Source of the DNA: Polyangiaceae bacterium
GTDB lineage: Bacteria; Myxococcota_A; Polyangia; Polyangiales; Polyangiaceae
DNA length: 64,000 nt
Direction of reading: 5' to 3'
Assembly: GCA_016712345.1 (NCBI GenBank)
Contig: JADJRH010000001.1
Span: 1,798,001 to 1,862,000 of the forward strand
Translations under genes and position numbers: made by a program
Part shown: positions 41,801 to 52,021 of the stretch, piece after piece
Numbering within the stretch: the first letter of the stretch is position 1
How the letters are laid out: each line of letters begins with the position of its first letter
Notes under the pieces: generated by a model
Database searches by the model: none
Told to the model about the DNA's origin: nothing
What the model saw: only the letters and a program-made list of their open reading frames with translations

Positions 41801-43189
41801 TCACCGGTTTCTCCCCAAGATCCAGGTCCGCAATTCTTCTGTAAACCTGACATGATCTAACAAGTGGACCATGCCAAACACCCGCGCTGTGTCATACCCC
41901 TCCCAACCCTCGTCCTGGATTGTTTTTGAAACGTTTTCTGGCGCATCCATCAGCGAAAATACGGCCACTCGCGCGTGATCTCCCCCCATTTGAGACGCTC
42001 GTTGAACCGCCTCGAAGAGCTTGCCTTTTACAAGAGATTTGGTGGTATCCACGGTGCACGAGAAGAGATGTGCGGTCGGGCCCCGCACAGCAACAACATC
42101 CGCTTCAAAAAAAGAGTCACTGTCTTTTTTCAGTTCCACGTTTTGAAAAACTTCATGGAACATGGGGGAGCGATCATCCCACTCTGTCAACTTCGCGAGA
42201 AAGCCCGCAAGCCACAGTTCTAACCACTCACTCCACAGCCATTGAGCGGTTTTTTTTCGCAATTTTCTTCGCTCTGAGCCACTTTGGGGAATGGCTTTTT
42301 GAAAGAGTTTCTGGGCCAACTCATCAAGGTGGGTCGGGACGACTGACAACTCCGGTGCCGTGCGAATAGGCCATCGCGTGAATGCTGCGCTTTCACCAAA
42401 GTTTGCTTCGTCGGCGGCCTGATAGGTGCATCTGACCTCCGGCGGCTTTTCGACCTGGTGGCCGACGGGTAGACCCAATGTGCATTTGGCTTGGCCGTAC
42501 ATCGGCGGCAAACCTGACTGATAAAGCGCCATCCGTTGCTTAGCTTCCTGCGCTTTTTCCGCGTCAATCGCGCAAATGTGAGCCACGATGTCGTTTGCAA
42601 GTGCAACCTCGGGAGGGTCAGGCGCCGGGTTAGACTGGTTAGTGGACAGGTCGAATCTGTGCGACGTCTTGAAGAGGAGTCCCGTGTGGAGTTGACACAA
42701 CTGCTCCAGCGTGAACTTCGGCGCGGTGGTAAGAGGGACAACAACGTTGCCGTTGTCGAACCGCAAAACCCCGTCACTCCCGAGGGAACACGCATGTTGC
42801 ATGGCACCGTCCACTTGGCAGCCGCGCCAGAATGCATGAACCTGAACGCTCATGACTTTGGTTCCACCTGTATAAAACAGGCCGGCTACCGAGAAGAGTT
42901 GTCTATAACCATCCAGATCCTGTCGAATCTTGTGCGCATCTTGGGCGCTTCTGAGTTCGATGAAGTGGACTTTTGATTTTGACTGGCGAAGCAGCGCAGC
43001 AAGCCGCTCAACGCGGAGTCTCACCTCAGGTGTGTACACAAGATATGCTGTTTGAGGCTGAAGCGCAAGCGCGACAATGGCCACCGGAAGCGGGTTGGAA
43101 CCCACCAGGAAAATCTGATTTTCGCGAAGTGGCTCATTGTTTTGATGCGCAAAATGGGCGCGGATTTCACTTGCGATTGAATCACTCAT
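41801..43189 (-). CDS. CARF-nuclease effector, Can2/Card1-like (DUF1887)
   Basis: 462 residues; AAGGTAAA precedes the ATG. The N-terminal CARF domain has IFLVGSNPLPVAIVALAL and the ring-nucleotide-binding motif LFYTGGTKVMSVQ. The C-terminal PD-(D/E)XK domain (~310-450) shows WLWSEWLELWLAGFL, EADVVAVRG, then LFSCTVDTTKSLVKGKLFEA and RASQMGGDHARVAV, as in Card1/Can2. The core strand reads SCTVDTTK rather than SCKT, so the catalytic Lys may be shifted. Such proteins are nucleases switched on by cA4 from Cas10. It is the first gene of the type III operon, four bases before cas10. Confidence 0.85.
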   Translation of the reverse strand: MSDSIASEIRAHFAHQNNEPLRENQIFLVGSNPLPVAIVALALQPQTAYLVYTPEVRLRVERLAALLRQSKSKVHFIELRSAQDAHKIRQDLDGYRQLFSVAGLFYTGGTKVMSVQVHAFWRGCQVDGAMQHACSLGSDGVLRFDNGNVVVPLTTAPKFTLEQLCQLHTGLLFKTSHRFDLSTNQSNPAPDPPEVALANDIVAHICAIDAEKAQEAKQRMALYQSGLPPMYGQAKCTLGLPVGHQVEKPPEVRCTYQAADEANFGESAAFTRWPIRTAPELSVVPTHLDELAQKLFQKAIPQSGSERRKLRKKTAQWLWSEWLELWLAGFLAKLTEWDDRSPMFHEVFQNVELKKDSDSFFEADVVAVRGPTAHLFSCTVDTTKSLVKGKLFEAVQRASQMGGDHARVAVFSLMDAPENVSKTIQDEGWEGYDTARVFGMVHLLDHVRFTEELRTWILGRNR

Positions 43190-43218
43190 CCGTTTACCTT
43201 GCGCTTGTACTTGATACA

Positions 43219-43330
43219 GCGAGCAACGCTACCTGGGGCCGCACCAAGGATGCAAGTTGTATAGCTTGAATTGACGTTCTCGATATCACGCTGCGAGCAC
43301 CGCTACCTGGGAGCATCCCAGGATGCTAAG
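43219..43330 (-). promoter_or_regulatory. Two imperfect 38-bp direct repeats upstream of the type III operon
   Basis: 43219-43256 and 43293-43330 (74 bp apart) share gcgagca(a/c)cgctacctgg and end in ggatgc(a/t)aag. The second contains a perfect hairpin, CCTGGG-AGCAT-CCCAGG; the first has a decayed version. They lie 30-140 bp before the CARF-nuclease ATG, with a TATACA box between them on the minus strand. They could be operators for the operon. The 74-bp spacing equals the CRISPR unit length, but the sequence differs from the array repeat. Confidence 0.45.
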
Positions 43331-43498
43331 GCGAGCTGGCAAGTCATGTGCCATGTCCCTTGCGCATCTTACCGTGCTGTCAGGGCCGCGTTTTCAAAGG
43401 AACGCGCGTGCCAACCAACGCGATTATCGTCGAATGCTACGCAGCCACCTTCGCCGACTCGAAGTTTCAGTGGCCCTGCACCCGCATTCTAATCTCCA

Positions 43499-43539
43499 CA
43501 AAAAAGCAGCGCCCCGCAGCAATGGATGTGCGGGGCGCC
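43499..43539 (-). terminator. Rho-independent terminator of the Rpn fragment
   Basis: On the minus strand a GC-rich stem (GCGCCCCGCA / TGCGGGGCGC) with an ATCCATTGC loop is followed by a T-run. The same structure follows the Rpn copies at 44.5 and 63.0 kb. Confidence 0.85.
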
Positions 43540-43562
43540 GTTTTCAGATGTGTACGCTTGCT

Positions 43563-43850
43563 CTACTCGGTGAACACTTCGTCAAGCGTTGTGGCGAACA
43601 GAATGCGATCGAGCCAAATGGTCACCTCGGCTGGTGTGGCGGAGTCCACTCGGGCTTTTACCCTGTCTGCGGCATTTCCGAATTTGCGCCGAAGCAGCTG
43701 ATATAGCGTGGCCCGTTGCCCCTGCGCGAGCCCTTTTTCCAAGCCTTGCTCCAGGCCTTTCTTGACGCCCTTTTCAATGAGTTGTTCTTGGATGGTCGCC
43801 ATAGTCTGATTCTCCTCCACGTCAAGCGATTTGGCAAGAGACTCGTCGGG
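43563..43850 (-). pseudogene. C-terminal fragment of an Rpn-family (Transposase_31) gene
   Basis: The last ~95 residues (SLDVEENQTMATIQEQLIEKG... to LFATTLDEVFTE) match the C-terminus of the intact copy at 44505-45509, including the GLEQG-type repeats and the DUF4351-like end. Upstream the frame runs into GC-rich repeat sequence, so the nuclease domain is missing. The junction sequence is the same as in the interrupted copy at 63.0 kb. Its own terminator follows at 43499-43539. Confidence 0.8.
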
Positions 43851-44430
43851 ATGGTGGCAGTTCGCAGGCAGCGGCGGAGTCGGCCCAAGCCGACACGCAA
43901 CGCGCCATTCGGGGCTCGGCCTTATACGGTCCGACTGGGTAGGTGCTGGGTGTCTGTCAGGTTGAGATCGCAATGGAAGACTTGAACCAGTAAGTAGGTC
44001 GGACCGCGGCCTCGCCTTCCTTGCCCAGACGTCTGGAGGCGCTCGTGCGTCGGGTGGGTGAACTGCTTGCCCTACGGCGGTTCGGCTCAAGCCGACGCGC
44101 GACGCGCCGGTTGGGGCTCAGCCTTATGCGGTCCGACCCGGTACGCGGTGGGTGTCTGTCAGGTTTGTTTTCGGTACCGGGTGACTTGACGGGTAGATCC
44201 GTCGGGCCGCGGCTTCGCCTTTCCTTGCACCGGCGTCTGGGGGCGCTCGTGCGTCGTTTCGCCGAACAGCCTCGTGCGAGCAGTCACCCACCCTCCTATC
44301 GTAGTTGTTGGGTATGTAAGCGATGGTTAGTTGTCTACTGGCTGGCGTGGTGGGGTGTCGTTTCGCCCAACCGCCTCCGTGCGAGCAGTTTCCCACTCTC
44401 CTATCGTAGTTTCCTCGCCCTCCTATTTTC
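43850..44430. repeat. GC-rich interspersed repeat with two 82-83-bp inverted-repeat elements
   Basis: 580 bp without a gene. It carries two copies of an element bounded by (G/A)CGGTCCGAC and GTCGG(A/G)CCGC: 43926-44007 (82 bp) and 44128-44210 (83 bp). Between copies are the shared strings 'ggcgtctggNggcgctcgtgcg' and 'ttcggctcaagccgacgcg'. The same sequences are tandemly repeated at 62.2-62.8 kb and recur inside the Rpn gene at 63.4-63.6 kb. Confidence 0.8.
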
Positions 44431-44438
44431 TGGTTCGC

Positions 44439-44477
44439 AAAAAAAGCAGCGCCCCGCAGCAATGGATGTGCGGGGCG
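44439..44477 (-). terminator. Rho-independent terminator of the intact Rpn gene
   Basis: Stem CGCCCCGCA/TGCGGGGCG with loop CATCCATTGC, followed on the minus strand by a run of T. It lies about 28 bp after the Rpn stop codon. Confidence 0.85.
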
Positions 44478-44504
44478 TTGGTTTGTCAGATGTGTACGCT
44501 TGCT

Positions 44505-45509
44505 CTACTCAGTGAACACTTCGTCAAGCGTTGTGGCGAACAGAATGCGATCGAGCCAAATGGTCACCTCAGCCTGTGTGGCAGAATCCACTCGGGTTTG
44601 TACCTGGTCTGCGGCGTTTCCGAATTTGCGCCGAAGCAGCTGATGCAGCGTGGCACGTTGGCCCTGGGCAAGACCTTTTTCGATGCCCTGCTCCAAGCCC
44701 TGGGCGAGACCTTTTTCGATGCCCTTTTCTATCCATCGCTCTTGAATGGTCGCCATTTCTCGATTCTCCTCCACTTCAAGTGATGTTGCAAGTGCCGGTA
44801 ACACGGTTTCTGTTGGGTCGTCATGCACCGCGGTGATGTACAAGAAGATCTGGTGCAGCCAATCGGCGCCACCGCTGGACGCGTGAAGCGCCCGAAGCAA
44901 CATGCGCCAATGCACCACGGTGCGTAACAATTCAGGCGTGTTGTATGCGTTTTTGAGGCACCACAGCGCAACGGCCGCTAGGGTAGACAGCGTGCGGGCG
45001 CGTAGACCTTCGTCTGTTTCGCGGTGCAAGTCATCGATCAGCATTTCAAAGCGGGGCACGTGCCGGACAATTTCTGCCTTGATTTCCTCGGGAATGTCGA
45101 GCAGCTCTTCAAACGACAGTGGGCAGGTCCACGCTCGACTCCCATGAGCCAGCACCATGGGGATCACGATAGGGAGATGGGTAGCATCGGGGTGGTCGAT
45201 TAGCCATCGTTCCCAGAATCGAACGGTGTACTTCAGCTCACGAAATATCAAAAATCGGTCCGGGGAAGACTGGTGTTCCCAGAGCAGGTAGATATAACAG
45301 TCCTTTCCTTGTAACTTCACCGAGTACAACAAATCTGAATAACTGGCTTGCAGTTCTTTATCAACGAATGAGCCGGGTACTAATTTCAGGGTCAACCAGT
45401 CAATACGGGTAGACACCTCCTTGGCTAGTATAAACTCCAATTCTCCGCGCGCGTGCTCGGGGTGACTAAACACCGCGCGCACCAATCCGTCATGGGGCTG
45501 ATTGGACAT
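44505..45509 (-). CDS. Rpn-family recombination-promoting nuclease / putative transposase
   Basis: Start chosen at ATG 45509 because GGAGG lies eight bases upstream (a frame opening at 45575 has none). 334 residues: HDGLVRAVFSHPEHARGELEFIL opens the PD-(D/E)XK-like Transposase_31 domain, with DLLYSVKLQGKDCYIYLLWEHQSSPD as its nuclease core (D-x-(n)-E-x-Q type), then a DUF4351-like C-terminus with GLAQGLEQGIEKG repeats. Rpn proteins nick DNA and raise RecA-independent recombination. This is the only intact one of three copies in the window. Confidence 0.87.
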   Translation of the reverse strand: MSNQPHDGLVRAVFSHPEHARGELEFILAKEVSTRIDWLTLKLVPGSFVDKELQASYSDLLYSVKLQGKDCYIYLLWEHQSSPDRFLIFRELKYTVRFWERWLIDHPDATHLPIVIPMVLAHGSRAWTCPLSFEELLDIPEEIKAEIVRHVPRFEMLIDDLHRETDEGLRARTLSTLAAVALWCLKNAYNTPELLRTVVHWRMLLRALHASSGGADWLHQIFLYITAVHDDPTETVLPALATSLEVEENREMATIQERWIEKGIEKGLAQGLEQGIEKGLAQGQRATLHQLLRRKFGNAADQVQTRVDSATQAEVTIWLDRILFATTLDEVFTE

Positions 45510-46347
45510 ACCTCCACCTGAGCGCAGGCTCATACGAGCCGGCCGATTGCAAGCAACCTGGCAATGTTTCGGCATGCCGACCCATTGTCAGGCGGTTGAT
45601 TTGCCTTGCTTTCGTGGGCTGATTTGTTGGTGACGGCGGTTCGCTTGTGGAGGGAATCGTTAGCTGTCAGGTAACCGCACTCGATAATCTGACTCTACCG
45701 GCCGTTTGTTCAGAGTGCAAGATGTTTTTTTCGCCTGCGGCCACCGACCTGACCTTCCATGCCCATCAGGCGAATCCTGTCAGGTGAGCGGGTTCGATGG
45801 CTCTTCGCATCCGAGCGACCCAGCGCCCTTCCCGCGCACGTCGAGTATCAATGCCGGCCCGGCGAGAGCGCCTTTACGCGGTTGGAATGGGCATGCGTTT
45901 GGCGTCGGGTCTTTTGCTGGACCTGAACGCGTTGGATGGGTAGAACTGACGCGCGGTGGCCGGGTTTCTCAAGCGGCCATTCACTGGGCGATGGGTGCGG
46001 TTTTCACCGGTGATTTTCACCGGCGATTTTCACAAACTGCACGGCAAAAACCGTCACTTTATTGTTGTTTGGTTGGCCGTTTCGTGGCTCACCCAGCAAT
46101 GACTGTACGGCCAGCACGCTCGCTTTGGGTCATTCCGCTCCCCGCCACGCTTCACTTCGACACAACCTACCCACCGAATCCGCCCATTGAGGGTCCGCGC
46201 TTTTCACCACCCAGTGCAAAAGTGCAAATGGTGAAATTCACCGGGCATGAAGCGCGGTTTTCACCGGTGAACTTCACCGTATTTGCGCGGTTTGTAATGA
46301 TCGGCAACAACCCAAAGAAGTCCTAATGAAGTTCATGGAAAAGTATC
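45510..46347. other. Non-coding region between Rpn gene and CRISPR array trailer
   Basis: About 840 bp. A plus-strand frame (45706-46326) exists, but its Pro/Arg-rich product shows no family or domain, and I do not call it a gene. The region holds repeated TTCACCGG motifs: TTCACCGGTGA at 46003-46013, followed directly by another TTTTCACCGG, and the perfect palindrome TTCACCGGTGAA at 46260-46271 with further copies around 46236 and 46273. The left (old) end of the CRISPR array begins at 46348. Confidence 0.5.
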
Positions 46348-49300
46348 GTTTCAATCCCCTTATCCACGGGGCCAATAATGCAACGCTATTCGTCGCGCGC
46401 GTGAGCATGCCGATCGCAGTTTCAATCCCATTATCAACGGGGCCATTAATGCAACTGCGCGATGGCTGTTAGAGGTAGGCGCGCGCATCGGGTGGTTTCA
46501 ATCCCCTTATCAACGGGGCCATTAATGCAACGTGTTGTTGACCGTACGACCAGGGGCGAGTGCGGTTGCGTTGTTTCAATCCCCTTATCAACGGGGCCAA
46601 TAATGCAACGCGATCGGCCAGCCGTTGCCAGATCTCGGTTTGCCGTTTCAATCCCCATGTCAACGGGGCCAATAATGCAACCCGGCAACCAGTATCCGAG
46701 CTGGTAGTGCGCAATTTGTTTCAATCCCCTTATCAACGGGGTCAATAATGCAACGGCCGAGTTGCACCGCCGGCATGCGTGGACAAGGTTTGGTTTCAAT
46801 CCCCTTATCAACGGGGCCATTAATGCAACTGAAGAAGTTGACTTGATGGAGTTGAATGAACTTCTGCGTTGTTTCAATCCCCTTATCAACGGGGCCATTA
46901 ATGCAACTCGACCAGGCCGACCTCGGCACAGCGCCGATCCAGAAGTTTCAATCCCCTTATCAACGGGGCCATTAATGCAACGGATGATCTTTGCGCGCGG
47001 TTGTTTCTTGGCCACTGTGTTTCAATCCCCTTATCAACGGGGCCATTAATGCAACCGTGCTCGGTAGCGCGTCGATGGCTTGCTCAATCGCATGTTTCAA
47101 TCCCCTTATCAACGGGGCCATTAATGCAACCGAAAAAGCTCAAAGACTACAAGCTCCGCGATCTGATTTTGTTTCAATCCCCTTATCAACGGGGCCATTA
47201 ATGCAACGCGCTCTTTGTGGTGTGCGAGAAAGCGCGACTAAACCGTTTCAATCCCCTTATCAACGGGGCCATTAATGCAACACACGTCGGGGTTTGGACC
47301 GGGTTTCGTGCCCGATCTCCCGTTTCAATCCCCTTATCAACGGGGCCATTAATGCAACCGAGGGCGCTTGCAACGACGGTTTTACCGCCACCCGTGTTTC
47401 AATCCCCTTATCAACGGGGCCATTAATGCAACTCTCAACGTCGGCGGGTACCTTGCGATGTACACTGCGCAGTTTCAATCCCCTTATCAACGGGGCCATT
47501 AATGCAACGGTCAATTTCGACTCTCAAAGCGAGCCCGATATCAAGAGTTTCAATCCCCTTATCAACGGGGCCATTAATGCAACCTTCGCAGAGTGGAAGT
47601 CTGTCAAGTTTTGGGATCGGTACAGTTTCAATCCCCTTATCAACGGGGCCATTAATGCAACAATCCACGCCATATTTAGCGCCGAACTCGCGAAGCTCCG
47701 CGGTTTCAATCCCCTTATCAACGGGGCCATTAATGCAACTATCAACACACCGATCGGCTCAAAGCGGGGGATTGGGTTTCAATCCCCTTATCAACGGGGC
47801 CATTAATGCAACCGGGCGCACGTTGGAGTGGATGTTGGAGAAGAGTCTAAGTTTCAATCCCCTTATCAACGGGGCCATTAATGCAACCCGGCTCTGGAAA
47901 GGACCGTGGTAGAGCGATTGCCGCCGTTTCAATCCCCTTATCAACGGGGCCATTAATGCAACTTGGGCATGCACTCGCAGGCGTGGTGCGGCAGTTTGCT
48001 GAGTTTCAATCCCCTTATCAACGGGGCCATTAATGCAACCAACAGAAGAGATTCGTTTCAAGCAGCCCTTCGTCCTGAAGTTTCAATCCCCTTATCAACG
48101 GGGCCATTAATGCAACGCGGCGATCTTCTTCGAAACCTGATCTGCAAAAAAGGTTTCAATCCCCTTATCAACGGGGCCATTAATGCAACTTCATGGACAG
48201 CATGACGCCGTGTGTTTGTGGGCTGGTTTCAATCCCCTTATCAACGGGGCCATTAATGCAACATCCCCAAAGAAAAGCCGACGCAGACGATCATCCAAGC
48301 GTTTCAATCCCCTTATCAACGGGGCCATTAATGCAACGGCTTTTTGCGCTTTCCCATGCTCACCCCTGATCCTCGTTTCAATCCCCTTATCAACGGGGCC
48401 ATTAATGCAACATAAACGATGGGTGACTTTTAGAGATGCTTGGTTAGGGTTTCAATCCCCTTATCAACGGGGCCATTAATGCAACCACCAATGCCAGCGA
48501 ACAATGACCCTATCCGAAGGCGTTTCAATCCCCTTATCAACGGGGCCATTAATGCAACCATGACGACTTCGTTTCGCAAATTCGCTTTGCTGAAAGTTTC
48601 AATCCCCTTATCAACGGGGCCATTAATGCAACAGGATTTTCCCACGGATTCGGGATCACGTTGCGCCCTCGTTTCAATCCCCTTATCAACGGGGCCATTA
48701 ATGCAACGGCGTTGTGTACGCAGGCAACGTCCGACTCGGTGTGCCGTTTCAATCCCCTTATCAACGGGGCCATTAATGCAACCGATGGCCGCCGGCGTGG
48801 CGGCCATCGGCGCGGTGGCCGCCAGTTTCAATCCCCTTATCAACGGGGCCATTAATGCAACCTCGATGTGTACGCTCGCCCCTGGCCCTGCCCCGATGTT
48901 TCAATCCCCTTATCAACGGGGCCATTAATGCAACTTTGATAATACCGCCTGGCCGATTGGTACCGATTGTTTCAATCCCCTTATCAACGGGGCCATTAAT
49001 GCAACGACGCCGGCTCTGGCGTCGCCCACAAACACGCTTCGCCGTTTCAATCCCCTTATCAACGGGGCCATTAATGCAACTTTGAAAGAGCAGCCGCCGA
49101 AAAGCGTACCCGTTCGCACGTTTCAATCCCCTTATCAACGGGGCCATTAATGCAACTTGGCGGTCATTTTGGAATCTCCGTGAAGGTAAATGCGTTTCAA
49201 TCCCCTTATCAACGGGGCCATTAATGCAACAAGGCCGGTGAACCCGAACCCGCGGGCAAGCTCCCCTCCAGTTTCAATCCCCTTATCAACGGGGCCATTA

Positions 49301-52021
49301 ATGCAACTGCAGTTGCGGAATCGCCGCCGCGCGATGGGTTTATTAGTGGTTTCAATCCCCTTATCAACGGGGCCATTAATGCAACAGAGCTTTGGTGCCT
49401 GCCTTGAACCGCAAACGCGGTTTCAATCCCCTTATCAACGGGGCCATTAATGCAACCGAAGACGACATCGACGGCTTCGACGCTGCCATGTCGTTTCAAT
49501 CCCCTTATCAACGGGGCCATTAATGCAACGTGCCCGGCGTGCGCGCCGACGTGCCCCACGTGCGGGGGTTTCAATCCCCTTATCAACGGGGCCATTAATG
49601 CAACTCCGAAGGCTTGATTATCTCGTCCGGCTTTTTGATGTTTCAATCCCCTTATCAACGGGGCCATTAATGCAACAAACTCGATCGCGAGCAAACGAAG
49701 GTCGCCCTGCGTGTTTCAATCCCCTTATCAACGGGGCCATTAATGCAACCTCGAAGGGGCTACGCGCGCTGTCAAGCAGCGTCTCACGGTTTCAATCCCC
49801 TTATCAACGGGGCCATTAATGCAACTGTCACTCCTCCGCCGGGTGGCGGGTACGGATCTGTGGCAGTTTCAATCCCCTTATCAACGGGGCCATTAATGCA
49901 ACTTGAGGCAATGACGCTCGTGTGCTGCGATCCTGATTTCGTGTTTCAATCCCCTTATCAACGGGGCCATTAATGCAACCTCACGTTTTTGAGGTTGGAC
50001 CGGGTGCATGGGCGACGACGTGTTTCAATCCCCTTATCAACGGGGCCATTAATGCAACCCGGGCAATGTGCCACCCCGCGCCTCGATCCTGACCAGTTTC
50101 AATCCCCTTATCAACGGGGCCATTAATGCAACACGAATAGCCCGCCTCAGCGAGCCTTAGATCTAACGTTTCAATCCCCTTATCAACGGGGCCATTAATG
50201 CAACGCCGGCCGTGCGCGCGGTGCCTCGCTTGCCCTCTTCGAGTTTCAATCCCCTTATCAACGGGGCCATTAATGCAACCTGGCCTTGTCCTTCTCCGCG
50301 TGCTTCAGCAAAGAACTCGTTTCAATCCCCTTATCAACGGGGCCATTAATGCAACAATGTGAAGGTCGGTGCGGGTGACGCCCGCACGTCGAAGTTTCAA
50401 TCCCCTTATCAACGGGGCCATTAATGCAACAATGACCGAAGAACACGAAGGCGAAGGCGGAATGCGTTTCAATCCCCTTATCAACGGGGCCATTAATGCA
50501 ACAGCATCTTTTTCTACGTTGTCCTCGAACACCTCTTCGTTTCAATCCCCTTATCAACGGGGCCATTAATGCAACACTTTTGCATCTGAAACAGAAACAG
50601 CGGACGCAGAGCGTTTCAATCCCCTTATCAACGGGGCCATTAATGCAACGTCCAGCGGGGTGATCGCGAGCGGGGCGGCACACGGGTTTCAATCCCCTTA
50701 TCAACGGGGCCATTAATGCAACCCGGCACCGTTGCCCGACGTCGCTTCAAAATCAATTGTTTCAATCCCCTTATCAACGGGGCCATTAATGCAACCGAAG
50801 CGAGGGGAGCGAACGCGTCACATGCGAAGAAGTTTCAATCCCCTTATCAACGGGGCCATTAATGCAACGACGATGAGATTGCCGTCTTTTGGCAGCGGAC
50901 CGACAAGTGTTTCAATCCCCTTATCAACGGGGCCATTAATGCAACCAAATGCGTACTCGTCCGCTTCGACGCGTACCCACGTTACGTTTCAATCCCCTTA
51001 TCAACGGGGCCATTAATGCAACTGATTGACTACTTCAACGAACGGCGTGGCACCTGGGAGTTTCAATCCCCTTATCAACGGGGCCATTAATGCAACTTGC
51101 TTTTTCAATCACTCAATTCTACGCGTACTCCAGTTTCAATCCCCTTATCAACGGGGCCATTAATGCAACCGCGTACCAGCGCTTGGCCGAATATGCGGCG
51201 CTGCAGTTTCAATCCCCTTATCAACGGGGCCATTAATGCAACCAGATCCCAGAAGGTTTGCTGCTCATGGCCGAGCCCACGAAGTTTCAATCCCCTTATC
51301 AACGGGGCCATTAATGCAACTCGTGCTGAAAACGAGCTGACAGCCTGACGTGAACTGCTGTTTCAATCCCCTTATCAACGGGGCCATTAATGCAACTTCC
51401 CAGGGTGCGCCGCCCGGGTAGAGGTCAGACTTGCGTTTCAATCCCCTTATCAACGGGGCCATTAATGCAACGACGGGCCAGTGATATCATTGATAGCATC
51501 GGTCAAACGTTTCAATCCCCTTATCAACGGGGCCATTAATGCAACGGGTCGATCCCGACGTAGACCATGGGCTTATTGTTGCGTTTCAATCCCCTTATCA
51601 ACGGGGCCATTAATGCAACCTTGGCAATTGCGGCTTGCAAACGATCTTGGGCTTGACCCGGTTTCAATCCCCTTATCAACGGGGCCATTAATGCAACCGT
51701 GCAATTCGCAGAGTCGTCCTCTGTCATGTTCGCGCGGTTTCAATCCCCTTATCAACGGGGCCATTAATGCAACGGGTAGATTTGGTAAAGTTTCTGCGCG
51801 AAGCCGGACGGCGTTTCAATCCCCTTATCAACGGGGCCATTAATGCAACTCAAAATCGAGAATTTCAAGCGCGATTCTTATCAAAGTTTCAATCCCCTTA
51901 TCAACGGGGCCATTAATGCAACTGCAGGCGTTTCCTGGTTTCACCAGGGGCCATTAATGCAACTCGCTGGGGCGAGTCGCGTAGGTTTCAATCCCCTTAT
52001 CAACGGGGCCATTAATGCAAC
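46348..52021 (-). CRISPR. CRISPR array, about 76 repeats of 37 nt
   Basis: On the plus strand each repeat starts GTTTCAATCCCC, holds a CCCC-TTATCAAC-GGGG hairpin and ends CCATTAATGCAAC. Spacers are about 34-42 nt. Transcription is judged to be on the minus strand: the repeat then ends GATTGAAAC, the usual 5'-handle of type I/III crRNAs; degenerate repeats (46348, 46419 and those near 46573, 46646 and 46718) cluster at the left, as expected for the old end; and the cas genes with the leader lie on the right. Near the right end one repeat is truncated (51938-51963). This is the only array in the window. Repeats were counted by hand; the total may be off by one. Confidence 0.99.
51938..51963 (-). 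repeat. Truncated leader-proximal CRISPR repeat
   Basis: GTTTCACCA joins directly to GGGGCCATTAATGCAAC: 26 nt, lacking 11 nt from the middle of the repeat. It is flanked by unusually short spacers, 15 nt on one side and 21 nt on the other. It sits one repeat away from the leader. Confidence 0.85.

Noticed and set aside
43219..43330. A second CRISPR array
   Set aside because: Only two imperfect repeats of a different sequence; kept as a possible regulatory or decayed element.
43189..43560. Strong sigma-70 promoter for the III-D operon
   Set aside because: A TATACA box is visible, but no -35 at proper spacing; not listed as a promoter.
45706..46326. 206-codon plus-strand frame beside the array
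   Set aside because: No family, no ribosome binding site, and repeat motifs in its DNA; treated as non-coding.
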